A stretch of 47,065 bases of DNA from Rhodoferax sp. (lineage in GTDB: Bacteria > Pseudomonadota > Gammaproteobacteria > Burkholderiales > Burkholderiaceae_C), in assembly GCA_011391545.1 (NCBI GenBank), contig JAABQI010000251.1:1-47065 (forward strand), in the 5' to 3' direction. The notes beneath the pieces were generated by a model that saw only the letters and a list, made by a program, of their open reading frames with translations, was not told the DNA's origin and searched no databases. This document shows, in pieces, positions 8,007 through 17,413 of the stretch (the first letter of the stretch is position 1; every line of letters begins with the position of its first letter). Made by a program: the position numbers and the translations under genes.

Positions 8007-8303
8007 ATGATTGATGGATTGATTGCCGGCCGCTTGATCGGCGACCCGGAGCGGCGCCAGGGCAAGGGCGACAGCACTTACGTGGTGGCCAAGGTGCGCG
8101 CTCAGAGCGGCGAAAACGAGCACCTGATGGTGAACCTGATCGCTTTTGACGACGTGCCCTGCGCCGTCTTGCTGGCGCTGCGCGACGGCGATTCGGTGGC
8201 CGCAGCGGGCTCCTTGAACCCCAAGGTCTGGACCGACAAGCAGGGCAACACCAAGCCCGCGCTGGACCTCGTGGCGCACCGGGTGCTCAGCACCGGATCC
8301 TGA
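8007..8303 (+). CDS. Short single-stranded-DNA-binding (OB-fold) protein
   Basis: The 98-aa protein starts MIDGLIAGRLIGDPERRQGKG and continues with a beta-rich OB-fold pattern (STYVVAKVRA..., VNLIAFDD). This resembles the N-terminal core of SSB (SSB has xGxLxxDPExRxT and VxAFGxxAE). It ends right after the OB core and lacks the acidic SSB C-tail that recruits partners, so it is an accessory SSB/PriB-like protein rather than the housekeeping SSB. A clear AAGGAG site lies 10 bases before the ATG, 18 bases after the regulator gene. It is probably co-transcribed with the regulator; functional relation unknown. Confidence 0.75.
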   Translation: MIDGLIAGRLIGDPERRQGKGDSTYVVAKVRAQSGENEHLMVNLIAFDDVPCAVLLALRDGDSVAAAGSLNPKVWTDKQGNTKPALDLVAHRVLSTGS

Positions 8304-8372
8304 ACCAGACCCAAGCGTGCTGCCCTGCCAATGGCGAAAATCCACGCAAGTCATCTTTGATGTGCTGTCACC

Positions 8373-9032
8373 ATGTCCCCACTTGAAAATCTGCCCAATC
8401 GCCAACCTGCTGTGCTTGAAGTCAACGGCCTGTGCTTTGCCTATCCGAAGCGCCCGCTGTTCAGCAGGCTGACGGCCAGCGTGCCGGGCGGGGTCTGCCT
8501 GGTGCTGGGCGGGGATGGCAGCGGGAAAACCACTTTGTTGCGTTTGCTGGCGGGTGAACTGGCGGCGCAGGCAGGCACGCTGCAGATCAACGGCGTGGCA
8601 CTGGCTGACCACGCAAGCGCTTACCGGGAACAGGTGTTCCGGGTCGATACACGCACAGTGGACTACGACCAGTTCACCGCGCTGCGCTACTTTGCCCTGC
8701 AGCGCCTGCGTTATCCCGGTTTCTTGCCGGCTGATTCCGCGGGCATGGCTGAATTGGTGGCTGGTTTGTCGCTGGCCGAGCACCTGGAGAAGCCACTTTA
8801 CATGCTGTCAACCGGCTCCAAACGCAAGGTCTGGCTGGCCGCCGCGTTCGCGGCGGGTGCGCCTGTCACCCTGCTGGACGACCCGTTTGCCGCGCTGGAC
8901 AAACCGTCGGTTTCCTTTGTGATGCGTTTTTTGTCGGGCGTGGCGAACGACCCAACGCACAGCTGGATCGTCGCGCACTACGACGTGCCGGTCGGTGTGC
9001 CACTGGCCAAGGTGATTGAACTACCTGACTGA
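8373..9032 (+). CDS. Solitary ABC transporter ATPase domain protein
   Basis: This 219-aa ABC-type ATPase has Walker A GGDGSGKT (residues 46-53), a signature-like LSTGSKRK (145-152), Walker B VTLLDDP (165-171) and a switch histidine in IVAHYD (202). The residue after the Walker B aspartate, normally catalytic glutamate, is aspartate (LLDDP), and the signature lacks the second glycine of LSGGQ. It most resembles short CcmA-type ATPases, but no permease gene is adjacent. Either it partners with a membrane protein elsewhere or has a non-transport role. The next gene overlaps slightly in the ORF track but its true start is 58 bases downstream. Confidence 0.78.
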   Translation: MSPLENLPNRQPAVLEVNGLCFAYPKRPLFSRLTASVPGGVCLVLGGDGSGKTTLLRLLAGELAAQAGTLQINGVALADHASAYREQVFRVDTRTVDYDQFTALRYFALQRLRYPGFLPADSAGMAELVAGLSLAEHLEKPLYMLSTGSKRKVWLAAAFAAGAPVTLLDDPFAALDKPSVSFVMRFLSGVANDPTHSWIVAHYDVPVGVPLAKVIELPD

Positions 9033-9090
9033 TAGGGTGTGTCTTGCTGTCATATCATTTGGCAAACTGTCAGTCTCACATATCACCTCC

Positions 9091-9732
9091 ATGTTTTGCT
9101 ACCTCACCGTTCCTGTCACCGCCTTTGCACAAAATTGCTCCCTGGTCTGGTGCGACCAGACGCTGCAAGCGGCGGTCATTGACCCCGGTGGCGACCTCGA
9201 CCGCTTGCTTGAAGAAGTGGCGCGGCTGGGTTTGAGCCTGGAACAAATCTGGCTGACCCACGCCCACATCGACCATGCCGGCGCTGCCGGTGAGTTGGCC
9301 GAGCGGCTGGGCTTGCCCATCGTCGGCCCGCATCCGGCCGATCAGTTCTGGATCGACGGCCTGCCCGAACAAAGCAAAATGTTTGGTTTGCCGCCTGCCA
9401 AGGCGTTCACGCCGACACGCTGGCTCAAGGATGGCGACACCGTGACCGTGGGTGAGTGCACGCTGGCGGTGCGCCACTGTCCGGGTCACACGCCGGGCCA
9501 TGTGGTGTTTTACTCAAATGAGGCCAAGCGGGCTTTTGTGGGTGATGTGCTGTTTGCCGGCTCGATCGGCCGCACGGATTTTCCGCAAGGCGACCATGAC
9601 ACGCTGATTGCCAGCATCAAACAACGCCTGTGGCCGATGGGTGACGACACCGTGTTCATTCCCGGCCACGGCCCCGAGAGCACGTTCGGGCGGGAGCGGC
9701 GCAGCAACCCGTATGTGGCAGATTCAAGATAG
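9091..9732 (+). CDS. Metallo-beta-lactamase-fold hydrolase, GloB/YcbL-like
   Basis: The 213-aa enzyme shows the binuclear metal motif THAHIDH (H57, H59, D61, H62), then CPGHTPGHVV, a GDVLFAGSIGRTD segment and the final PGHGPESTFGRER. This is the YcbL-type subgroup of the glyoxalase II family, which hydrolyses thioesters such as S-lactoylglutathione; exact substrate is unproven. The start MFCYLTVPVTAFAQN fits the family N-terminus, so the 25 upstream residues in the ORF track are left out. It stands alone on the plus strand. Confidence 0.88.
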   Translation: MFCYLTVPVTAFAQNCSLVWCDQTLQAAVIDPGGDLDRLLEEVARLGLSLEQIWLTHAHIDHAGAAGELAERLGLPIVGPHPADQFWIDGLPEQSKMFGLPPAKAFTPTRWLKDGDTVTVGECTLAVRHCPGHTPGHVVFYSNEAKRAFVGDVLFAGSIGRTDFPQGDHDTLIASIKQRLWPMGDDTVFIPGHGPESTFGRERRSNPYVADSR

Positions 9733-9830
9733 GTGGGCGGCGGTTTTGCTGCCCTGTTGGTCTTCAGCAACGCAGCGGTAGCCGACGAGCAGGCGCACGA
9801 AGACAGCGCGTCAACGAGCCACTGAACACT

Positions 9831-9877
9831 CATGACTTCCAGACTGCACGGGCTGCCGCGCTACGCTGGCAATGACG
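9831..9877. repeat. Copy of dispersed palindromic repeat
   Basis: The right arm GGCTGCCGCGCTACGCTGGC...AATGACG (9847-9877) matches the copies at 1, 14521 and 32711. It is preceded by CATGACTTCC, the same linker seen in the 32669 copy. The left arm is absent or degenerate. It lies in the 215-base gap between the metallo-hydrolase and the convergent thioesterase gene; I see no other feature in that gap. Confidence 0.6.
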
Positions 9878-9947
9878 AATCCTCTGTTCATAGTCCATGT
9901 GCGGTAACGGGCAGGATACGGCTGGCTCGCCCTGACGATTTTTTGCC

Positions 9948-10370
9948 TTAGCGTGGCGCCAGGATCGCCATGGTGAGGCGCGACACGCAACTGGGCTCAC
10001 CGACGTCGTTGACCATGTCGATCTGCCAGACCTGGGTGCTGCGGCCAATGTGAACCGCGCGGGTGGTGCCGGTGACCCAGCCGCTGGTGACACCGCGCAG
10101 GTGGTTGGCGTTGATGTCGAGCCCAACGGCCTTGTGACCCGGTGCGCAGGCATAGTTGGCGGCCACCGAACCCAGCGTTTCGGCCAGCACCACGCTGACA
10201 CCGCCGTGCAGCAAGCCGAAGGGCTGGCGGGTGCGCGCATCCACCGGCACGCGCGCCGTGATGAAGTCGTCACCCACTTCCAGAAACTCGATGCCCAAAT
10301 GACTGGCCGCCGTGTTCAGGCTGCTGCGGGTGAGTTCTGCCACTGAGATGGGGTGTTGCCAAAGGCGCAT
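9948..10370 (-). CDS. PaaI-type hotdog-fold acyl-CoA thioesterase
   Basis: The 140-aa protein hydrolyses acyl- or aryl-CoA thioesters by family analogy. The hotdog signature is visible: RQPFGLLHGGVSVVLAETLGSVAA, which matches the PaaI/YdiI pattern GxxHGGxxxxLxE, with the glutamate in AETLGS as the likely catalytic acid. The start is the ATG at 10370 (MRLWQHPIS), which has a GGAG site 9 bases upstream; the ORF-track start at 10406 is a TTG without a good site. It lies downstream of the TRAP operon on the same strand, so it may be at its end, separated by a 104-base gap with a hairpin. Confidence 0.87.
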   Translation of the reverse strand: MRLWQHPISVAELTRSSLNTAASHLGIEFLEVGDDFITARVPVDARTRQPFGLLHGGVSVVLAETLGSVAANYACAPGHKAVGLDINANHLRGVTSGWVTGTTRAVHIGRSTQVWQIDMVNDVGEPSCVSRLTMAILAPR

Positions 10371-10437
10371 GAATGTAAGCTCCAGAATGAATAAAGGTGG
10401 CTGCAATGGTAATCACTGCAGCCACCCTTGACCTGTC

Positions 10438-10466
10438 ATGACGGGCGCGCCTGTCGCCCGGGTGTC
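10438..10466 (-). other. Hairpin downstream of TRAP large permease
   Basis: CGGGCG (10442-10447) and CGCCCG (10455-10460) form a GC-only stem with a 7-base loop. On the minus strand flanking TGAC and GTCA can extend the stem across a bulge. There is no U-run, so this may be a weak terminator or mRNA 3' end structure after the dctM-like gene, before the thioesterase. Confidence 0.4.
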
Positions 10467-10474
10467 AGTCCATG

Positions 10475-11758
10475 CTATTTGCCAAAGACCATATCGGGCA
10501 GAAACAGCGTGATTTGCGGGATGTAGGTAACCAGAACCAGGAACACCAGCAGCACCGACAGCCACGGCAACGCAGCCTTGGTGACCTGCACCAGGTTCAT
10601 GCCCGTGACGCCACTCGTCACAAACAGGTTCAGCCCCACCGGCGGTGTCACCATGCCTATCTCCATGTTCACCACCATGATGATGCCCAGGTGAATCGGG
10701 TCAATGCCAAGCTGGGTGGCAATGGGGAAAAAGATCGGCGCCAGAATCAGGATGATGCCGGTGGGCTCCATGAAGTTGCCGGCGATCAGCAAGATGATGT
10801 TGACCACAGCCAGGAACATCCACGGTGTCATGCCCATGCCGACAATCTGCTCGGCAATGGTTTGCGGAATGCGCTCGGTTGTGAGCACGTGGGCAAACAG
10901 CAGGGCGTTGGCCACAATGAACATCAGCATCACCGTGGTGCGGCCGGCTTCCAGAAACACATGCGGAATCTGCTTGGGTGCCAGGTCTTTGTAGATGAAC
11001 ACCGCCACCACCAGCGCATACACCGCCGACACCGCTGCCGCCTCGGTGGGCGTGAAGATGCCGCCGTAAATACCGCCCATGATGATGACCAGCAGCGCCA
11101 GCCCCCACATCGAGTCTCTGAAAGCACGCAATATTTCGAACGTGCTGGCCTTGGGCGGCGGCTTGACCTTGAGCTTGCCGGCACGCCACCACACTGCCAC
11201 CATCAGCATCAAGCCCAGCATCAGGCCCGGGATCACGCCAGCCATGAACATGCGCCCCACGGACACCTCGGTCACGGCGGCATAGACCACCATCACGATC
11301 GACGGCGGAATCAAAATGCCCAGCGTGCCCGCGTTGCAGATGACACCGGCGGCAAACGGTTTCGGGTAGCCGTTCTTGACCATGCCGGCGATCACGATGG
11401 AGCCAATCGCCACCACCGTGGCCGGGCTGGAACCCGACACCGCGGCAAACAACATGCACGCCAGAATGGACGCAATGGCCAGCCCGCCGCGCAAATGACC
11501 CACCGCAGCAATGGCAAACACCACCATGCGCTTGGCCACGCCGCCGGTGCTCATCAAGGCCCCGGCCAGCACGAAGAACGGGATCGACATCAGGGTGTAG
11601 TGCTCGCTGGTCTCGAACATCTTGATCGACATCGAGGCCAGGGAATCTTGCGAGAAGAAGAAGATGGTCAGCAGGCTCGACAGCCCCAGACTCACGGCAA
11701 TCGGCATGCCGATGGCCATGCAGAAAAACAGCGCAGCAAAAAGTACCAGGGTGTTCAT
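10475..11758 (-). CDS. dctM: TRAP transporter large permease, DctM-like
   Basis: This is the large, channel-forming membrane subunit of a tripartite ATP-independent periplasmic transporter, driven by a cation gradient. The product is 427 aa, the usual DctM size, and almost wholly hydrophobic with about twelve segments. Family motifs are visible: AAVSGSSPATVVAIGSI in the first half and AAAVSAVYAL plus the late NLFVTSGVTGMNL. The start overlaps the dctQ stop by four bases (ATGA). Substrate class is C4-dicarboxylates or related acids by family; not specified by sequence. Confidence 0.93.
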   Translation of the reverse strand: MNTLVLFAALFFCMAIGMPIAVSLGLSSLLTIFFFSQDSLASMSIKMFETSEHYTLMSIPFFVLAGALMSTGGVAKRMVVFAIAAVGHLRGGLAIASILACMLFAAVSGSSPATVVAIGSIVIAGMVKNGYPKPFAAGVICNAGTLGILIPPSIVMVVYAAVTEVSVGRMFMAGVIPGLMLGLMLMVAVWWRAGKLKVKPPPKASTFEILRAFRDSMWGLALLVIIMGGIYGGIFTPTEAAAVSAVYALVVAVFIYKDLAPKQIPHVFLEAGRTTVMLMFIVANALLFAHVLTTERIPQTIAEQIVGMGMTPWMFLAVVNIILLIAGNFMEPTGIILILAPIFFPIATQLGIDPIHLGIIMVVNMEIGMVTPPVGLNLFVTSGVTGMNLVQVTKAALPWLSVLLVFLVLVTYIPQITLFLPDMVFGK

Positions 11759-12282
11759 GATTGGGCCTCTTCAGATTTCAGTCGCATGGCTTCGGCGGCT
11801 TCATCAGCCAGCCTCAGGCTGTCGGTTTTGCCGGTGAGCAGACCGATCAGAATTTGCACAAAACGCCAGCCGGTGAGCAAAAAGCCCAGTGGCATGATGA
11901 TCAGCACCTGCCAGCGCTCGATCGGCATGTCCTCGAATTCAATGCCGACCTCTTTCATTTTCAACACATAGGTGCTGGCGCCCGTGAGCACCAGACCCAC
12001 ATACAACAGGCTAAGCAGCACCGCCAGAATCGAGACATTGCGCCGCGTGTTGTGCGGCATCATCTTCACAAGCGCATCCACGCCGATGTGCGAACCCACC
12101 CGCACGCCATAAGAAATGCCGACAAAGATCATGAAGGCAAAAAATACGGTGGTGAGCTCAAGCGCCCATGAAAAACCGCTGTTGAATCCGTATCGCATCA
12201 CAACCTGCAAAAAGGTCAGGCCGGTCATGGCTGCCAGCATCAGCCCAATGATCCACTCTTCCAGATGATCCAGAATTTTCAT
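11755..12282 (-). CDS. dctQ: TRAP transporter small permease, DctQ-like
   Basis: This is the four-helix small membrane subunit pairing with DctM, 175 aa. Hydrophobic segments begin near residues 15, 50, 90 and 130. The family motif region GISYGVRVGSHIGVDAL is present. The ATG at 12282 is preferred over the TTG at 12294 used by the ORF track. A terminator-like hairpin lies immediately upstream, so its translation and transcription relative to dctP are likely reduced. Confidence 0.9.
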   Translation of the reverse strand: MKILDHLEEWIIGLMLAAMTGLTFLQVVMRYGFNSGFSWALELTTVFFAFMIFVGISYGVRVGSHIGVDALVKMMPHNTRRNVSILAVLLSLLYVGLVLTGASTYVLKMKEVGIEFEDMPIERWQVLIIMPLGFLLTGWRFVQILIGLLTGKTDSLRLADEAAEAMRLKSEEAQS

Positions 12283-12292
12283 GAAATACCCC

Positions 12293-12317
12293 AAAAAAAC
12301 CCCGGACTGGCCGGGGT
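12293..12317 (-). terminator. Attenuator-like intrinsic terminator between dctP and dctQM
   Basis: On the minus strand ACCCCGG-CCAGT-CCGGGGT forms a perfect 7-bp GC-rich stem with a 5-base loop, followed by six U residues. It lies 24 bases after the dctP stop and directly before the dctQ translation start. This is the classical shape of an intrinsic terminator inside an operon, giving more binding protein than membrane subunits. Partial readthrough is inferred because dctQM have no obvious promoter of their own. Confidence 0.85.
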
Positions 12318-12341
12318 GTTGGCATCAAACGGAACGACCGT

Positions 12342-13426
<1,085 letters not shown>

Positions 13427-13436
13427 GCACTCGCCG

Positions 13437-14465
13437 TCAGGACTTGCGCAAGGCCAGCTTCAAATCAGCCATCCAGCGCTCGCCAATCCGCTCGGCAAGT
13501 TGCTGCTGCACCGGTTGCACGGCCTGGCGCAGACGCGCGCGTTGCCCTGCAGTGAGGCTGTGGATGCGCGTGGTGCCCGCTTGGCGCAGGGCTTGCAGCG
13601 CCTGGTCGTTCTGGGCATCGGCAATCTGGTTGGCAAAGGCCAGAGACTCCTGCAGCGCCTGGTTGATCAGCGCTCGGTCCGGGGCTTGCAGGTGTTGCCA
13701 GAACCGCTGGTTGGTGACCACCGCGTAGCCCAGGTAGCCGTGTTCGGTCAGGCTCAAATCGCTTTGCACTTCGTGCATGTTTTGCGTCCAGAAGTTGGAC
13801 ACAGGGTTCTCGGTGCCATCGACCACGCCGTTGGCCAGGGCGCGGCGGGTTTCACTGAACGCCAGCGTGACGGGCCTGGCGCCCAGCGCGCGCATTTGCG
13901 CGGCGATGACGCGGGAGGCCTGCACGCGCATGCGCAGATGAGCAAAATCCTTGGGCTCCAGCAGCGGGCGGTTGGCGCTCATTTGCTTAAAGCCGTTGTC
14001 AAAAAACCCCAGCCCCACCAGCCCCTGGCGCTGCAAACGCTGCAACAATTTTTGACCCAATGGCCCCAGCGTTATGTGACGCACCGCGTTCAAATCGTCA
14101 AACAGGAACGGCAGGTCGAACATCTCGAATTCAGGCAGGCCGATGCGGCCGAATTTGGACAGCGAGGGCGCCACCATATCTACCGCGCCGAGCTGCAGCG
14201 CCTGCATTTCGTCATGGTCGCCGTACAACTGCGCGTTGGGAAAAACCTGCACGCCAATGCGCCCGCCACTGCGCTGCTCGACCAGCACCTTGAAGCGGTT
14301 GGCGGCCAGGCCCTTGGGCGTTTCCTCTGCCACCACATGGGACAAGCGCAGCGTGATCTCGGGCCGGGTCGCGGCGCCCGCGACGCCAGGCAGCGCCGCG
14401 CCGCCTGCCAGGGCGGCAAGCCAGGTTCGGCGATTGACGGAAGCAGACCAGGCAGGGGTGTTCAC
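13437..14465 (-). CDS. Second TRAP-type substrate-binding protein, DctP paralogue with Tat-like signal
   Basis: The 342-aa product is clearly paralogous to the neighbouring DctP: shared stretches include [28 protein letters not shown] and [14 protein letters not shown], and the ligand arginine region reads AHLRMRVQASRV. The N-terminus VNRRTWLAALAGGAALPGVAGA has twin arginines and a modest hydrophobic core, suggesting Tat export instead of Sec. The start is GTG at 14465; no ATG fits. It lies upstream of dctP on the same strand, 117 bases apart with a promoter in between. It may extend the substrate range of the same DctQM permease or act as a sensor protein; both are inference. Confidence 0.88.
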   Translation of the reverse strand: MNTPAWSASVNRRTWLAALAGGAALPGVAGAATRPEITLRLSHVVAEETPKGLAANRFKVLVEQRSGGRIGVQVFPNAQLYGDHDEMQALQLGAVDMVAPSLSKFGRIGLPEFEMFDLPFLFDDLNAVRHITLGPLGQKLLQRLQRQGLVGLGFFDNGFKQMSANRPLLEPKDFAHLRMRVQASRVIAAQMRALGARPVTLAFSETRRALANGVVDGTENPVSNFWTQNMHEVQSDLSLTEHGYLGYAVVTNQRFWQHLQAPDRALINQALQESLAFANQIADAQNDQALQALRQAGTTRIHSLTAGQRARLRQAVQPVQQQLAERIGERWMADLKLALRKS

Positions 14466-14498
14466 AGAATGTGATTATGCGGGTGTGCCACTGGCCCA

Positions 14499-14551
14499 GG
14501 CAATCCATGAGTCCAAACTGCATGGACTGCCGCGCTAAGCTCGCAGTGACG
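14499..14551. repeat. Copy of dispersed palindromic repeat
   Basis: GGCAATCCATG (14499-14509), a short linker and CATGGACTGCCGCGCTAAGC...GCAGTGACG (14521-14551) form the imperfect palindrome shared with the 32669 copy. It fills the gap between the mscS-like stop and the second binding-protein gene and slightly overlaps the mscS stop region. No transposase is associated. Confidence 0.65.
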
Positions 14552-15653
14552 AAGTCTCTGTTGCTGTTTCAGGCGGCGTATCAGGCCGATTCGGCAGGCC
14601 CGGAATGGCGCTGTGGTTCAGGTGCAGCGTTTGGGTCGGGAAGGCAAACTCGATGCCGTGCTCGGCAAAGCTGCGCACCAGCTGCAGGTTGATGGCTTGT
14701 TGCACATTCATGAACACGTTGTAGTCGGGTTTGCGCACGTAGTACACGGTCTCGAAGTCCAGCGAAAAGGCGCCAAAACTCTTGAAGTGGGCACGGTCGA
14801 AACGGGCGTTGTCTTGCGCTGTGACGGCCTGCTCGATGAGCTTCGGGATCAGCTCAAGTTTTTCCACTGGGGTGTCGTAGGTGACGCCAATGGCAAACAG
14901 CGCCCTGCGCTCGTCCATGCGCTTGTAGTTGTGGATGCGGCTTTGCAGCAAGTCGTTGTTGGACATGATGATTTGCTCGCCACTGAGGCTGCGCAGGCGC
15001 GTGGTCTTGAGACCCACATGCTCCACGGTGCCCATCTCATTGCCCAAAATGATGAAGTCGCCAATGACAAAAGGCTTGTCAATGGCAATCGTCAGCGAGG
15101 CAAACAGGTCGCCCAGGATGTTTTGTGCCGCCAGGGCGATGGCGATACCGCCAATGCCCAGGCTCGCCACCAGGGCCGTGACGTTGATGCCCAAGTTGTC
15201 CAGCATCGACAGCAGCACCAGCACCCAGACCACCACCCGGCCCAAAAAGGACAGCAGCGACAGCGTCATGGTGCGCGCGCCCTGGTCTATTTCTTCGCCA
15301 TGCGCGAAGTGGTTGCGCAGCCAGAAAATCAGCCCGCGCGAGGCCCAGAAGCCCACCTGCAGGATCAGCGCGATGACGAAGATGCGGTCCACCCATTTTT
15401 CCATTGCCGCTGGCAGGGTCAGAAAGTGGCTGCCAAGGTACAGGCCGATGGCGGCTGCCAGCAGGATGCGGGTGGCCGACAGCACGTCGATGAGAAAGTC
15501 GTCAATGACGGTTTCGGTGCTGCTGGCAACCCGCTCCAGGTAGCGCAAGCCCAGCCAGCGCAGGGCCAGCAGCAGCAGCATGAAGGCGGCCGCTGCCAGC
15601 AAGGCGTAGGACCAGTCGTTGAGGGTGTTGTCGGCGATCAGTTGTCGAAACAT
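14535..15653 (-). CDS. Small-conductance mechanosensitive channel family protein (MscS-like)
   Basis: The 372-aa membrane protein belongs to the MscS family, which opens on membrane tension to release solutes during hypo-osmotic shock. Four to five hydrophobic segments occupy the first about 190 residues. The pore-lining Gly/Ala-rich helix is VTALVASLGIGGIAIALAAQNILGDLFASLTIAIDKPF, a very close match to the MscS TM3 pattern. The cytoplasmic beta domain follows (FIILGNEMGTVEHVGLKTTRLRSLSGEQIIMSNNDL). The start MFRQLIADN is ATG; the ORF-track start five residues earlier is TTG. It lies two genes from a glycine-betaine importer, fitting osmotic homeostasis. Confidence 0.93.
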   Translation of the reverse strand: MFRQLIADNTLNDWSYALLAAAAFMLLLLALRWLGLRYLERVASSTETVIDDFLIDVLSATRILLAAAIGLYLGSHFLTLPAAMEKWVDRIFVIALILQVGFWASRGLIFWLRNHFAHGEEIDQGARTMTLSLLSFLGRVVVWVLVLLSMLDNLGINVTALVASLGIGGIAIALAAQNILGDLFASLTIAIDKPFVIGDFIILGNEMGTVEHVGLKTTRLRSLSGEQIIMSNNDLLQSRIHNYKRMDERRALFAIGVTYDTPVEKLELIPKLIEQAVTAQDNARFDRAHFKSFGAFSLDFETVYYVRKPDYNVFMNVQQAINLQLVRSFAEHGIEFAFPTQTLHLNHSAIPGLPNRPDTPPETATETSSLRA

Positions 15654-15737
15654 GGCGGCGTACTTCAATGGGTTTGGGTGACCTTGTGCAGTGCGGGGTG
15701 CACGTCGGAGTTGATGCCGCAGCGCCCGGTCATGCGC

Positions 15738-16190
15738 TTACCAGCCCCACAACAGCCGGCGCGCGATCCAGCCCTGGAGCCCGCCCTCGCGCTGTACCTT
15801 GACCCAGTCGTTGCGGTGCTCCAGCGTGCGCAGCACGTCGCCGTTAACGGCCTTGCCAAGAATGCGGCCGCGGGTGCCGGGGGCACTGCGCAGATTGGCC
15901 ACGCGCGACTTGACCACCACATGGGGCGTTTTGCCCACCAGCGGGCGGTACACCCAGCCGGTGTCGTTCTCGAAGTCGCGCACCTTGAGCCACTGGCCCC
16001 GGCGGCTGGTCACCTCCAGCGGGTAGCCGCGGGCGAGCGTCCACAGCGTGGCGTGTTGCGTGCCCGCACCTGCGCGCATGTTGACCTCGGCCCTGGCCAC
16101 GCTCACCATCTCGCGGGCCTGCAGTGCCGCCGTCGAAGCCACCAGCATGAGCGCCGCCAGTCCACGTGCCCATTTATTTAAATTCAACAT
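15738..16190 (-). CDS. Secreted SH3-domain (SH3b) protein
   Basis: The 150-aa protein has a signal peptide (LAALMLVASTAALQA) and two bacterial SH3-like repeats. Each shows the VNMRAGAGTQH / ANLRSAPGTRG pattern, followed by W-containing strands (GQWLKVRDFENDTGWVYRPL and NDWVKVQREGGLQGWIARRLLWGW). Such domains usually bind peptidoglycan or other envelope components in the periplasm. The start at 16190 has AGGA 6 bases upstream; the ORF track extends 33 residues further without support. It is located between the osmoprotectant importer and the MscS gene. Confidence 0.85.
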   Translation of the reverse strand: MLNLNKWARGLAALMLVASTAALQAREMVSVARAEVNMRAGAGTQHATLWTLARGYPLEVTSRRGQWLKVRDFENDTGWVYRPLVGKTPHVVVKSRVANLRSAPGTRGRILGKAVNGDVLRTLEHRNDWVKVQREGGLQGWIARRLLWGW

Positions 16191-16321
16191 GAGAGTCCTT
16201 TGTTCAAGTTGCATGGCATCCAGCTCACTTTCAAAATATGAAATATGCCGGCATGACTCGTGAGAGTGATCCGGCAGAAAGGCCCGCAAGCGGCCAGGTT
16301 TTGCGCTCGCGTGGCGTCGGT

Positions 16322-17413
16322 TTACGTGTCCTCTTCGGCCTTGGGCGGCACCATGGCGGCGATCAAGTCGCTCATCGTGATGCTGCCCAGCAGTTTGCCG
16401 CGGCTGTTGGTCACGTTGGCGGCGTCCTTGCCCTCGGCGCTGAGCACGCGCGCCACTTCTTCAAGCACCAGGCTGGCGTCCACGCTGGGGCCGTCCACCG
16501 TGATGCCGGGGGTCATCAAGGTTCGGCAGCGGATGACGCGGCCGCGGTTCACGTCCTTGATGAAGCTGCTGATGTAGTCGTCCGCGGGCTTGAGCACGAT
16601 TTGCTGGCCGGTGCCCTGCTGAATCACTTCGCCGTCGCGCAGGATGGCAATGCGGTCGCCCAGGCGCAGCGCTTCTTCGAGGTCGTGGGTGATGAAGACA
16701 ATGGTTTTTCCCAGCTCCTGCTGCAGGTCCAGCAGCACCGTCTGCATGTCGCTGCGGATCATCGGGTCGAGCGCCGAAAAGGCCTCGTCCATCAGCAAAA
16801 TCGGCGCGTCATTGGTCAGTGCGCGGGCCAGGCCCACGCGCTGCTGCATGCCGCCCGAGAGCTGGTTGGGGTAGTTGTCCTCGTAGCCCTTGAGGCCCAC
16901 GCGCTCGATCCAGCGCGCCGCGGCCTCGCGGCGCTTTTTGTGCGCCACGTGCTGCACCTGCAGACCGTATTCGGTGTTTTCCTGCACCGTCAGGTGCGGA
17001 AACAGGGCAAAGTTCTGGAACACCATGGCCGTGCGTTCGCGCCTGAAGTCACGCAGCTCCCGCGCGTTCATGGCCATCACATTTTGCTCACCGGCCCAAA
17101 GCTCACCCGCAGAGGGCTCAATCAGACGGTTGATGTGGCGGATCAGGGTGCTTTTGCCCGAGCCCGACAGCCCCATCACCACCTGAATCCCGCCTCCGGG
17201 CATGTCAATGTTGATGTCGCGCAGACCCAGCACGTGGCCATGCACGTCGCGCAGTTCCTGTTTGCTCATGCCTTGTTGCACCGCGGCCAGGTGCTGCGCC
17301 GGGTTCGGGCCGAAGATCTTGTAGAGGTGCTTGATCGAGATGCCGACCGCATTGCTGGGGGCGAGGTCGGGAGCCGCGCTGGCGCTGGATGTTGGGGTCT
17401 GGTTATCAGCCAT
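16322..17413 (-). CDS. proV: Glycine betaine/proline ABC transporter ATPase, ProV-like
   Basis: This is the ATPase of an osmoprotectant importer, 363 aa. It shows Walker A GLSGSGKS, Q-loop MVFQNFALFPHLTV, signature LSGGMQQRVGLARAL, Walker B ILLMDEAFSALD and H-loop FITHDLEEA. The C-terminal 90 residues carry a CBS region (CRTLMTPGITVDGPSVDASL), as in ProV and OpuAA, where it responds to ionic strength. The N-terminal segment with HVLGLRDINIDMPGGGIQVVMG is also ProV-typical. The ATG at 17413 overlaps the proW stop by 8 bases, so the upstream 53 residues of the ORF are not used. Confidence 0.94.
   Translation of the reverse strand: MADNQTPTSSASAAPDLAPSNAVGISIKHLYKIFGPNPAQHLAAVQQGMSKQELRDVHGHVLGLRDINIDMPGGGIQVVMGLSGSGKSTLIRHINRLIEPSAGELWAGEQNVMAMNARELRDFRRERTAMVFQNFALFPHLTVQENTEYGLQVQHVAHKKRREAAARWIERVGLKGYEDNYPNQLSGGMQQRVGLARALTNDAPILLMDEAFSALDPMIRSDMQTVLLDLQQELGKTIVFITHDLEEALRLGDRIAILRDGEVIQQGTGQQIVLKPADDYISSFIKDVNRGRVIRCRTLMTPGITVDGPSVDASLVLEEVARVLSAEGKDAANVTNSRGKLLGSITMSDLIAAMVPPKAEEDT

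Noticed and set aside
7371-8783. 470-aa minus ORF
   Set aside because: It is antisense to three plus-strand genes (regulator, SSB-like, ABC ATPase), each with clear family motifs.
10472-11971. 499-aa plus ORF, very rich in His, Gln and Arg
   Set aside because: It is the antisense shadow of dctM and dctQ; composition is typical of reverse-complement reading of a hydrophobic gene.
14613-16181. 522-aa plus ORF
   Set aside because: It is the antisense shadow of the mscS and SH3 genes; low-complexity Gln/His content and no conserved motif.
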